Below the pieces are notes generated by a model. The model made no database searches, was not told the DNA's origin, and worked only from the letters and a program-made list of their open reading frames with translations. A program made the position numbers and the translations under genes. From positions 1 through 58,112 of the forward strand of contig JAAZZF010000001.1 in NCBI GenBank assembly GCA_014239275.1: a stretch of DNA of 58,112 bases, given 5' to 3'. This DNA comes from Flavobacteriaceae bacterium. GTDB taxonomy: Bacteria; Bacteroidota; Bacteroidia; Flavobacteriales; Flavobacteriaceae. How positions within the stretch are numbered: position 1 is the stretch's first letter; each line of letters opens with the position of its first letter. Of this stretch, positions 49,961 through 58,112 are shown in pieces.

Positions 49961-51301
49961 GTGAAAAAACAAAAATCCAATAATAAAATTGATGGTTTTT
50001 CTAAATTATCTAAGCAAGAGAAAATAGCTTGGATTAATAGCACATATTTTCATAATAAAAAAAAATCTTATAATCTACTTAAACAATATTGGAATAGTGA
50101 TTTAAATCTACAAAGAATTCACGATGAATTTGCTGAAAATACAATTTCAAATTTTATACTTCCACTTGGAGTAGCACCAAATTTTTTAATTGATGGAATC
50201 GATTATACAATTCCAATGGCAATTGAAGAAAGCTCTGTAGTCGCTGCAGCTTGCAAAGCAGCTAAGTTCTGGAGGAAAAGAGGAGGCTTTAAAACAAAGA
50301 TTATAAATTTTAAAAAAACTGGACAAGTACATTTTATTTTTGATGGAAATAAAGAAACTCTAAACAATTTTTTTAATACAATAAAACCTAAACTATTGAA
50401 AGATTGTGAAAAGATTAGTCATAACATGACTAAAAGAGGGGGTGGAATTTTAAACATTGAACTTTTAGATAAAACAAAAGATATTGAAAATTATTTTCAA
50501 ATAGAAGCTACGTTTGATACAGCAGATTCTATGGGAGCCAATTTTATTAATTCTTGTTTAGAACAATTTGCTAAATCTATAAAAAAAGAAGCTAACTCAT
50601 TTGATTCTTTTTCAAATACTGAAAAAAATATTGAAATTATAATGAGTATATTTTCAAATTATGTTCCAGACTGCCTAGTTAGAGCAGAAGTTAGTTGTCC
50701 TATTAAGGATCTAGGTATTCATAAAAATTTAAGCGCAAATAATTTCGCAATAAAATTCAATCAAGCAATTAATATTGCAAAAACTCAAAAAGTTAGAGCA
50801 GTAACTCATAATAAAGGAATTATGAATGGCGTAGATGCTGTAATTATTGCAACTGGAAATGATTTTAGAGCTATTGAAGCAGGGGTACATGCTTATGCAT
50901 CAAAAGATGGTTATTACAAAAGTCTTTCTGATGTAAATATTAAGAATGGTATTTTTAATTTTTGGATTGAATTACCCATTTCACTTGGAACAGTAGGGGG
51001 AATTACTAATCTTCATCCTTTAGTAAAATGGTCACTAAATCTTTTAAAAAATCCCTCCGGTAAGGAATTAATGAAAATTATTGCTGTTGCTGGTCTTGCA
51101 CAAAATTTTGGAGCTCTAAAATCTTTAATTACTTCAGGAATTCAAAAAGGACATATGAAAATGCATTTGATAAATATTTTAAATTCTCTAGAAGCTTCGA
51201 ATAGTGAAAAAAAACATTTAATAACTCATTTCAAATCAAATCTTGTTTCTTTTAATTCAGTAGAAAAAGAGTTGTCAAATATTAGAAAAAATGGACTTTA
51301 A
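49961..51301 (+). CDS. Hydroxymethylglutaryl-CoA reductase, class II (GTG start)
   Basis: GFSKLSKQEKIAWI; NFILPLGVAPNFLIDGIDYTIPMAIEESSVVAAACKAAKFW; FDTADSMGANFIN; GTVGGITNLHPLVK. Confidence 0.94.
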   Translation: MKKQKSNNKIDGFSKLSKQEKIAWINSTYFHNKKKSYNLLKQYWNSDLNLQRIHDEFAENTISNFILPLGVAPNFLIDGIDYTIPMAIEESSVVAAACKAAKFWRKRGGFKTKIINFKKTGQVHFIFDGNKETLNNFFNTIKPKLLKDCEKISHNMTKRGGGILNIELLDKTKDIENYFQIEATFDTADSMGANFINSCLEQFAKSIKKEANSFDSFSNTEKNIEIIMSIFSNYVPDCLVRAEVSCPIKDLGIHKNLSANNFAIKFNQAINIAKTQKVRAVTHNKGIMNGVDAVIIATGNDFRAIEAGVHAYASKDGYYKSLSDVNIKNGIFNFWIELPISLGTVGGITNLHPLVKWSLNLLKNPSGKELMKIIAVAGLAQNFGALKSLITSGIQKGHMKMHLINILNSLEASNSEKKHLITHFKSNLVSFNSVEKELSNIRKNGL

Positions 51302-52193
51302 AACTACTAGCTCAGGAAAAATACTAATGACTTCTGAATATGTAGTGTTAAAAGGAGCTTTGGCTTTAGCAATTCCTACAAGATTTAAACAATCATTAAT
51401 TTTTATTAAAAAAAAATCCAATAAATTGATTTGGAAAAGTTATGATTCAAAAAACAAAATTTGGTTTAATTGTGAATTTAATCTATCAAATCTTCATTTT
51501 ACTAATAGTAGCAATAGTAAAAAAGGAAAGGTTTTACAATCGATTTTATTATCAGCAAAAAAAATGAATTCATCTTTTTTATCAAGTGATTCTGGAGGAA
51601 TAGTTAAAACTAAACTTGATTTTCCAAATGATTGGGGTTTAGGCAGCTCTTCAACTTTAATAAACAATATTGCAAATTGGGCTAAAATTGATCCTTATAA
51701 ATTACTTTGGTCCAATTATAAAGGAAGTGGATATGATATTGCTTGTGCTAAAAGTAAAACTCCATTACTTTATAAACTAGAAAATAGCTTGCCAATAATT
51801 CAGGAGACTTCTTTTAAACCAGTTTTTTCAGACAATTTATTTTTTATTCATTTAAATAAAAAACAAGAAACAAATAATCAAATTAAAATTTTTAATGCTA
51901 AAAAAATTTCTTCTAATGTCATACTGGCCTTTTCTCAATTGACGAAAAAGTTTATTTCTTCAAATAATCTAATTGAATTTCAGAGTTGCATAAAAAAACA
52001 TGAATTACTTCTTTCAAAAGAACTTAAAACAAAGCCTATTAAAGAAATTTTATTTAAAGATTACAAGGGTGAGATTAAAAGTTTAGGTGCTTGGGGTGGA
52101 GATTTTATTTTAGCTGCTGGACCTATAGACTCTCCATCTTATTTTACTAAAAAAGGGTTTAAAACAATAATTCATTTTAAAAAAATGTTTTAA
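51291..52193 (+). CDS. GYDIA family GHMP kinase
   Basis: SGKILMTSEYVVLKGALALAIPTR; DWGLGSSSTLINNIANWA; GSGYDIACAKSKTP; overlaps HMGR 3' end. Confidence 0.93.
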   Translation: MDFKTTSSGKILMTSEYVVLKGALALAIPTRFKQSLIFIKKKSNKLIWKSYDSKNKIWFNCEFNLSNLHFTNSSNSKKGKVLQSILLSAKKMNSSFLSSDSGGIVKTKLDFPNDWGLGSSSTLINNIANWAKIDPYKLLWSNYKGSGYDIACAKSKTPLLYKLENSLPIIQETSFKPVFSDNLFFIHLNKKQETNNQIKIFNAKKISSNVILAFSQLTKKFISSNNLIEFQSCIKKHELLLSKELKTKPIKEILFKDYKGEIKSLGAWGGDFILAAGPIDSPSYFTKKGFKTIIHFKKMF

Positions 52194-52202
52194 AAAATGA
52201 GT

Positions 52203-52220
52203 TTGGCATGATTAATGCAA
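52203..52220 (+). promoter_or_regulatory. Sigma-54 (RpoN) -24/-12 promoter TTGGCATG-N4-ATGCAA
   Basis: TTGGCATGATTAATGCAA: GG at 52205-52206 and GC at 52217-52218 with the required 10-nt spacing; only two mismatches to TTGGCACG-N4-TTGCA. Confidence 0.65.
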
Positions 52221-52229
52221 CACTATTAA

Positions 52230-52297
52230 TACATAATATTTTTGGTTAGTTGTTGTTAAAACACCTCCGAGTTCTAAAACCGGGGGTGTTTTTTTTT
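52230..52297 (+). ncRNA. Candidate sigma-54-dependent small RNA (~68 nt) ending in an intrinsic terminator
   Basis: Predicted +1 12 nt after the -12 C; no ORF; terminator hairpin at 52258-52297; convergent intergenic location. Confidence 0.45.
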
Positions 52298-52298
52298 A
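52258..52298 (+). terminator. Strong intrinsic terminator
   Basis: AAACACCTCCG-agttctaaaac-CGGGGGTGTTT followed by T(8+); 11-bp stem with one G.U. Confidence 0.9.
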
Positions 52299-53396
52299 AG
52301 ACTTCACATCCATTACAGTTCTAAATCCAGTATGCATTGAACTTGAGTCTGGAGTGCTTTTCATTCTCATAGAATTTCGAAAACCACTACAATAAGAATC
52401 ATTACATAAAAAACTTCCGCCTCTCATAACTTTTTTTGGGCTATAAGGTTCCATAGGATCATAACTATTTTTTGGACCTTTAGGATTAATAGCCAATTTT
52501 TCTGAACTCATGTTGTAGTAATCTGAATGATACCAATCAGAACACCACTCCCAAACATTTCCGCCAAGATCATAAAATCCAAATCCATTGGGCTGAAAAG
52601 ATTTAACTGGAGCAGTGTAGTAAAACTTGTCTTTCATTTTATTATTTGAAGGAAATTTTCCCTCCCAAATATTAGCTTTTAATATGCCTTCATATACTGG
52701 TTCATTTCCCCAACTATATATATTGTTTATTAAACCCCCTCTTGATGCATATTCAAATTCTGCTTCCGTAGGCAATCTTTTACCTGTCCATTTACAGTAT
52801 GCAATTGCATCATCCCAACTAATATGAACTACAGGATGATTTCCCTTATTTTTTATATTACTATTTTTTCCAAAAGGACTTCTCCAATTGGTCTTTTTTT
52901 CCAACCTCCACCATTGAGTGTAATCGTTCAAATTTGTAACTTCAGTTTCATAAAAAATTAATGAGGCTGGCGACAATAAGCTATCATGAGGTTTTGGTGT
53001 TCCAGGAGGTACTATTTTTTTAATTTCATTCCAATCTATTGCCTTTTCAGCAGTTGTTATGTATCCTGTTGCATCTACAAATTCTTTAAATTGATCATTT
53101 GTAACTTCCGTTTCATCCATCCAAAATGAATTTACTATAACTTTATGTTTTGGAAACTCATCTTGTTTTGCCTCATTATTATCTCCACCCATTTCAAACT
53201 CTCCACCTTTAACAAAGATCATCCCATTAGTATTTCCAGATAAGGCAATTTCAATGTCATATGAATTTTCTGATAAATTTCTTGTGATAGTATTGCTTGG
53301 CATGCAACTATGATCTGATGACGCTTTAGGTTTTTTTGTAATTGTATCACAAGAAAAATAACATAAAAGAGAAAAAATAATAATTCTATGTTTCAT
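52296..53396 (-). CDS. Formylglycine-generating enzyme (SUMF1) family lipoprotein
   Basis: Lipobox SLLCYFSCDT; MIFVKGGEFEMGGDNNEAKQDEFPKHKVIVNSFWMDETEVTNDQF; RGGSFLCNDSYCSGFRNSMRMKSTPDSSSMHTGFR. Confidence 0.92.
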   Translation of the reverse strand: MKHRIIIFSLLCYFSCDTITKKPKASSDHSCMPSNTITRNLSENSYDIEIALSGNTNGMIFVKGGEFEMGGDNNEAKQDEFPKHKVIVNSFWMDETEVTNDQFKEFVDATGYITTAEKAIDWNEIKKIVPPGTPKPHDSLLSPASLIFYETEVTNLNDYTQWWRLEKKTNWRSPFGKNSNIKNKGNHPVVHISWDDAIAYCKWTGKRLPTEAEFEYASRGGLINNIYSWGNEPVYEGILKANIWEGKFPSNNKMKDKFYYTAPVKSFQPNGFGFYDLGGNVWEWCSDWYHSDYYNMSSEKLAINPKGPKNSYDPMEPYSPKKVMRGGSFLCNDSYCSGFRNSMRMKSTPDSSSMHTGFRTVMDVKS

Positions 53397-53534
53397 TTAG
53401 GATTCTTTTATTAATTAAAAATAGTTGATTTGTTTTTAAATTTATAAATATTGATCTTTTTTTAATGTATTAAATGATTTAAAAAAAACTAAATTGTGGT
53501 TGAACTAAAATAATAATTAAATACTTTTATAATT

Positions 53535-53786
53535 ATGAATAAAAAACTCGCTCAACAATATTGGAAAGAAAACTTAAAATACCTGGTGATATTATTATCA
53601 ATTTGGTTTACAGTTTCATTTGGATTTGGAATTTTATTAATTGATGAATTAAATCAAATTAAGATAGCTGGATTTAAGTTAGGCTTTTGGTTTGCTCAGC
53701 AAGGCTCTATTTATGTATTTGTATTACTAATATTTGTGTATATATCTCTAATGAATAGGTTAGACAAAAAATATAATATAAAGTAA
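53535..53786 (+). CDS. DUF4212 domain protein (sodium/substrate symporter small subunit)
   Basis: AQQYWKENLKYLVILLSIWFTVSFGFGILLIDELNQIKIAGFKLGFWFAQQGSIYVFVLLIFVYISLMNRLDKKY. Confidence 0.93.
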   Translation: MNKKLAQQYWKENLKYLVILLSIWFTVSFGFGILLIDELNQIKIAGFKLGFWFAQQGSIYVFVLLIFVYISLMNRLDKKYNIK

Positions 53787-53791
53787 TTATT

Positions 53792-55462
53792 ATGACTTTA
53801 CAACTTTGGATATGGCTAATGATCGGGTTAACTTTTTCACTATATATAGGAATAGCCTTTTGGTCTAAAGCAGGATCAACAAAAGATTTCTATGTGGCTG
53901 GTGCCGGAGTATCGCCAATAGCAAATGGAATGGCAACTGCAGCAGATTGGATGTCTGCTGCTTCTTTTATTTCAATGGCTGGGCTAATATCTTTTATGGG
54001 ATATGATGGATCAGTTTTTTTAATGGGTTGGACAGGTGGATATGTTTTATTAGCTCTGCTTTTAGCGCCTTATTTAAGAAAATTTGGGAAATTTACTGTT
54101 CCTGATTTTATAGGTGATAGATATTACTCTAATACTGCAAGATTAGTTGCAGTTTTATGTGCATTAATTATATCATTTACTTACGTAGCAGGGCAAATGA
54201 GAGGCGTAGGCTTGGTTTTTTCACGTTACTTAGAAGTAGATATTAATACTGGTGTTGTAATTGGAATGGCAATAGTATTATTTTATGCCGTATTGGGAGG
54301 AATGAAGGGGATTACATATACCCAAGTTGCACAATATTGTGTATTAATTTTTGCTTTCATGGTCCCGGCTATTTTTATTTCTATTCAAATGACTGGTAAT
54401 CCAATTCCTCAACTTGGTTTTGGTTCCCAAGGTGCTGATGGGATTTATCTTTTAGATAAACTCGATGGTCTAAGTATGGAGTTAGGTTTTCACGAATACA
54501 CATCAGGATCCAAATCTATGTTGGATGTATTTTTTATAACAGCTGCACTTATGGTTGGAACAGCAGGGCTTCCACATGTAATCGTGAGATTTTTTACAGT
54601 TAAAAAAGTTAGTGATGCTAGAAAGTCTGCTGGTTGGGCACTTCTATTTATTGCTATTTTATATACTACTGCACCAGCAATAGCAGTATTTGCTAGAACT
54701 AATTTAATTGAAACAGTTAGTGAAAAAAAATATGATGAATTGCCTGGTTGGTTTGACAATTGGGAAAAAACAGGTTTATTAACTTTTGATGATAAAAATA
54801 AAGATGGTATAGTACAATATGTAGCTGATCCACAAATAAATGAACTTACTATTGATAGAGATATAATGGTAATGGCAAATCCTGAAATAGCGGAATTGCC
54901 AAATTGGGTAATTGCTCTTTTAGCAGCAGGTGCCTTAGCTGCTGCACTCTCAACCGCAGCAGGTCTACTTTTAGTAATTTCATCTTCAATATCGCACGAT
55001 CTAATAAAAAAAATAATTAAACCTGACGTTTCTGAAAAAGGTGAACTAATTGCTGCTAGAATTTCTGCCTTTTTTGCAGTTATTATGGCTGGATATTTTG
55101 GAATTAATCCTCCTGGTTTTGTTGCCGCAGTTGTAGCACTGGCTTTTGGTCTAGCTGCCGCTTCTTTTTTTCCCGCTATTGTAATGGGTATTTTCTATAA
55201 AAGAATGAATAAGGAAGGAGCAGTTGCAGGAATGTCAACTGGACTTTTACTTATGCTTTTTTATATGACAAAATTTAAATTTGGATGGTTTGGTGGTGGA
55301 ACAAGTGAAGATTGGTGGTTTGGAATATCTCCTGAAGGTTTTGGTACTTTTGCAATGTTAACTAATTTTATAGTTTCACTTATTGTTTGTCATATAACAA
55401 GTGATCCTCCAAAAGAAATACAAGATTTAGTTGAAAAAATAAGAATACCTTCAACAGAATAA
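53792..55462 (+). CDS. Sodium:solute symporter large subunit (ActP-like)
   Basis: STKDFYVAGAGVSPIANGMATAADWMSAASFISMAGLISFMGYDG; paired with DUF4212. Confidence 0.94.
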   Translation: MTLQLWIWLMIGLTFSLYIGIAFWSKAGSTKDFYVAGAGVSPIANGMATAADWMSAASFISMAGLISFMGYDGSVFLMGWTGGYVLLALLLAPYLRKFGKFTVPDFIGDRYYSNTARLVAVLCALIISFTYVAGQMRGVGLVFSRYLEVDINTGVVIGMAIVLFYAVLGGMKGITYTQVAQYCVLIFAFMVPAIFISIQMTGNPIPQLGFGSQGADGIYLLDKLDGLSMELGFHEYTSGSKSMLDVFFITAALMVGTAGLPHVIVRFFTVKKVSDARKSAGWALLFIAILYTTAPAIAVFARTNLIETVSEKKYDELPGWFDNWEKTGLLTFDDKNKDGIVQYVADPQINELTIDRDIMVMANPEIAELPNWVIALLAAGALAAALSTAAGLLLVISSSISHDLIKKIIKPDVSEKGELIAARISAFFAVIMAGYFGINPPGFVAAVVALAFGLAAASFFPAIVMGIFYKRMNKEGAVAGMSTGLLLMLFYMTKFKFGWFGGGTSEDWWFGISPEGFGTFAMLTNFIVSLIVCHITSDPPKEIQDLVEKIRIPSTE

Positions 55463-55469
55463 GAGGTTT

Positions 55470-56636
55470 ATGACAAGAATAAATTTGGTTAATCCGTCAG
55501 AATTAAAAGACCAACATCTTATAGCAGAGTATAGAGAAATAACTATGATTCCAGCAGCACTAAATCGTACATTAAATAGTAAAATTGGTTTAAGGAGAGA
55601 AAAAATAAGCAAAAAATATACTCTTAATTCAGGTCATGTATATTTCTTTTATGATAAAGGAGAGTATCTATACAATAGATATCAAGATATTATAAGAGAG
55701 ATGAAAAATAGAGGATTTAAACCTGATATTAACAGAAAATTTCCAACTAGAATTTTTATAGATAATAATTTATACAATGATTGGATGCCAACTCTAAATG
55801 ATTTAAAAATAATAAGGAAAAGGATATCAGAGAAAATTGCTATGAAACCAAGTTGGTATAATAAAACCAAAAGTATTATTACAAAACCTTTAATATTAAT
55901 GTTCTTCTTTTTAAACACATTAAGTTCTCAAAATTTAGATTTATTTGAAAAAGAAATTTTTATTCAAGGAAAAGACACTCTAAATTACAGAGTTTTAAAG
56001 CCTCAAAATTATGATTCAGAAAAAAGTTATCCTTTACATCTTTTTTTACATGGAGCTGGAGAAAGAGGAAACGATAATGAATTACAACTTGTTCACGGAG
56101 CTAAATTATTTTTAAAAAAAGAAAATAGAGAAAAATATAAGTCTTGGGTAATTTTTCCGCAATCTCCTAAAAATGATTGGTGGGGAGGTTATTATTCTCC
56201 TTATGAATATGATTATCAAGTTGAAAAATCTGATGCTCTAGGTTTAGTTATTAAGCTCATGGATCATTTAGTTAATCGTAAAGATGTTGATAAAGATAAA
56301 GTATATATAAGCGGATTATCCATGGGAGGTTTAGGAACTTTTTCAATACTAAATCAAAGGCCTAATATGTTCGCTGCTGCAACTCCAATTTGTGGTGATG
56401 GTGACCCTAATTCAGTCGATAATTTTGCAAAAAAAGTTAATATTTGGATTTTTCATGGCTCTGCAGATAAAGTTGTTCATCCAAATCAATCATTAAAAAT
56501 GGCTCAAGCCATAATTAATGCTGGAGGAAATCCAAAAGTTACCATTTATGAAAATGTAGAACATAATAGTTGGGATGTAGCTTTTGCAGAAAAAGATTTT
56601 TTAAAATGGATACACTCAAAAACTAAAAAAAATTAA
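55470..56636 (+). CDS. Fusion: endonuclease V/DenV-type pyrimidine dimer DNA glycosylase + secreted esterase/phospholipase (alpha/beta hydrolase)
   Basis: N-terminus MTRINLVNPSELKDQHLIAEYREITMIPAALNR...HVYFFYDKGEYL...EKIAMKPSWY (full-length DenV-like); then hydrophobic LILMFFFLNTLSSQ and esterase YPLHLFLHGAGERGNDNELQ...VYISGLSMGGLGTFSIL...VEHNSWDVAF. Confidence 0.88.
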   Translation: MTRINLVNPSELKDQHLIAEYREITMIPAALNRTLNSKIGLRREKISKKYTLNSGHVYFFYDKGEYLYNRYQDIIREMKNRGFKPDINRKFPTRIFIDNNLYNDWMPTLNDLKIIRKRISEKIAMKPSWYNKTKSIITKPLILMFFFLNTLSSQNLDLFEKEIFIQGKDTLNYRVLKPQNYDSEKSYPLHLFLHGAGERGNDNELQLVHGAKLFLKKENREKYKSWVIFPQSPKNDWWGGYYSPYEYDYQVEKSDALGLVIKLMDHLVNRKDVDKDKVYISGLSMGGLGTFSILNQRPNMFAAATPICGDGDPNSVDNFAKKVNIWIFHGSADKVVHPNQSLKMAQAIINAGGNPKVTIYENVEHNSWDVAFAEKDFLKWIHSKTKKN

Positions 56637-56640
56637 TAAA

Positions 56641-57351
56641 ATGAATCTAAAAAAATTAACATTTCTAATATTAATACTAAATTTTATTATGGACAATAAT
56701 TACTCACAGGATATAAATATAGCTGGAGGTGGGAATTTACAGGATTGGGCTAATTTAAATAAATATCAAAAAAACAATAAAGAATTAAAGAAAATAATTG
56801 AACCTAATAGAGTAGTCTTTATGGGGAATTCCATTACAGAAGGATGGAGTTTTTTTAATAAAAAATTTTTTATTGAAAATCCTTTTGTAAATAGAGGAAT
56901 TAGTGGTCAAACTACTCCACAAATGTTAATTAGATTTAAATCTGATGTTGTAAACTTATCCCCTAAGAGTGTTGTAATTTTGGCTGGCATAAACGATATA
57001 GCAGGAAATACTGGACCAATTTCGATTGAAAATTCTGCTGAAAATATAATTTCTATGGCTGAAATTGCACTGGCTAACAATATTAGTGTTTTTATATGTT
57101 CTACACTTCCAGCATTAGATTTTCCTTGGTCACCTGGATTAAATCCTGCATCAAAAGTGATTAAACTTAATAAGATTTTGAAAGATTACTGCAAAAAAAA
57201 TAATCTCAAATATGTTGATTATTATTCATTTATGTCCGATGAAAATGGAGGCTTAAAAGTTCCTGAATATACTTCAGCTGATGATCTAGTTCATCCAAAT
57301 AAAGCAGGGTATAATGTTATGGAAAAAATTATTTTAAAAGCTTTAAAATAA
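56641..57351 (+). CDS. SGNH/GDSL hydrolase family secreted protein
   Basis: VVFMGNSITEGWSFFNKKF; NRGISGQTTPQMLIRF; VVILAGINDIAGNTG; DDLVHPNKAGYNVM. Confidence 0.93.
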   Translation: MNLKKLTFLILILNFIMDNNYSQDINIAGGGNLQDWANLNKYQKNNKELKKIIEPNRVVFMGNSITEGWSFFNKKFFIENPFVNRGISGQTTPQMLIRFKSDVVNLSPKSVVILAGINDIAGNTGPISIENSAENIISMAEIALANNISVFICSTLPALDFPWSPGLNPASKVIKLNKILKDYCKKNNLKYVDYYSFMSDENGGLKVPEYTSADDLVHPNKAGYNVMEKIILKALK

Positions 57352-57408
57352 ACTCTAATTAGATTCAAATATTTAATTAAAAAAAAAAAATTATACCTTT
57401 AAATTATT

Positions 57409-58112
57409 GTGGACAATAATTTAAAAAAATATAGGTTGCTTGGATATTTTATTATTCCATTTGTAGCAGCATTATTATTCAAAGGTTTATCTAGTATTCC
57501 TAATGAGAATACGACTGTAATTTCCAAAGAGGATAGTGCTTTCTCAAATTCTAATTTTTCCAATGAAGAAATAAACTTAGTTGATTTTAATTTTGATGTA
57601 AAACCAATTCTTTCAGATAAATGTTATGCTTGCCATGGTCCAGATGAAAAGGCAAGAAAAGCCAATTTAAGACTTGATATTGAAGATGGATTTTATGCTT
57701 CTTTAAAAGACAGTGAAAGTCATTTTATTGTAAATAGGAATAATCCAAATGAAAGTGAAATTCTTAAAAGAATAAATAGTGAAAAAATTGATTATTTGAT
57801 GCCGCCACCTGATTCTAATTTAATACTTTCAGAAAAAGAAAAAAATATTTTGAAAAAATGGATTGATCAAGGTGGAAAATGGGAAAAACATTGGTCATAT
57901 AATAAACCTAAGCTATCCGAAATTCCTTCAACTATTTTTGAGGATTGGACTTCAAATGAAATAGATTATTTTATAGCAAAAAATTTAGAATTAAAAGGAT
58001 TAGAGCCTTCCGAAATGGAAAAAAAAGAAATTTTATTGCGTAGAGTTTCTTTTGATCTTATAGGTCTTCCTCCAACCATCGTAGAGATAGACTCTTTTTT
58101 ATTAGACAAATC
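57409..58112 (+). CDS. N-terminal part of PSD1/DUF1549-DUF1553 protein with planctomycete-type cytochrome c domain (3' truncated by window edge; GTG start)
   Basis: Open frame from GTG 57409 to window end: ...FNFDVKPILSDKCYACHGPDEKARKANLRLDIEDGFY...EWTSNEIDYFIAKNLELKGLEPSEMEKKEILLRRVSFDLIGLPPT. CxxCH heme motif. Absent from ORF track. Confidence 0.87.
   Translation, partial: MDNNLKKYRLLGYFIIPFVAALLFKGLSSIPNENTTVISKEDSAFSNSNFSNEEINLVDFNFDVKPILSDKCYACHGPDEKARKANLRLDIEDGFYASLKDSESHFIVNRNNPNESEILKRINSEKIDYLMPPPDSNLILSEKEKNILKKWIDQGGKWEKHWSYNKPKLSEIPSTIFEDWTSNEIDYFIAKNLELKGLEPSEMEKKEILLRRVSFDLIGLPPTIVEIDSFLLDK

Noticed and set aside
54490-54759. Minus-strand 89-aa ORF inside the symporter gene
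   Set aside because: Antisense to a conserved SSS coding region; no independent support.
54790-54825. EF-hand/dockerin-like DDKNKDGIVQY in the sodium:solute symporter
   Set aside because: As far as I recall, this kind of insertion is common in this ActP-like symporter subfamily, so it is not specific to this locus.
57381-57401. Poly-A tract and TACCTTTA before the PSD1 gene as a promoter
   Set aside because: -7 deviates at the last base and no -33 element is present; too weak in AT-rich DNA.
1-58112. CRISPR arrays, transposons, integrases, toxin-antitoxin or phage-defence genes
   Set aside because: Looked for direct-repeat arrays, terminal inverted repeats and characteristic proteins; none seen.

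Overview
AT-rich, densely packed chromosomal window that looks like a marine Flavobacteriia/Bacteroidota genome. Supporting signs are a T9SS sorting domain, TTTG-N19-TAnnTTTG promoters, a mevalonate pathway with a DGGGP-synthase-like UbiA protein, and DUF4271/DUF4296/GYDIA-kinase families. I can support about 50 CDSs, two tRNAs (Leu-TAG, Phe-GAA), three intrinsic terminators and several promoter elements. I saw no rRNA, CRISPR array, transposase or prophage. Most of the window is housekeeping. The items most worth a second look are: (1) a near-consensus sigma-54 -24/-12 promoter at 52203-52220 in a convergent intergenic gap, with no ORF downstream and a strong terminator about 30 nt past the predicted start, i.e. 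a candidate ~70-nt sigma-54-dependent sRNA; (2) a T4 endonuclease V (DenV)-like glycosylase fused in frame to a secreted esterase, with an internal signal peptide and a plausible internal start; (3) a 2TM-domain/dihydrofolate reductase fusion; (4) an RluB/E/F-like pseudouridine synthase whose catalytic Asp position aligns with Lys; (5) an HMG-CoA reductase/GYDIA-kinase pair that may supply the missing phosphomevalonate kinase; (6) an exported GMC/Gfo-Idh/DUF1080/ThuA sugar-oxidation cluster. All calls come from reading the sequence; no database search was run.
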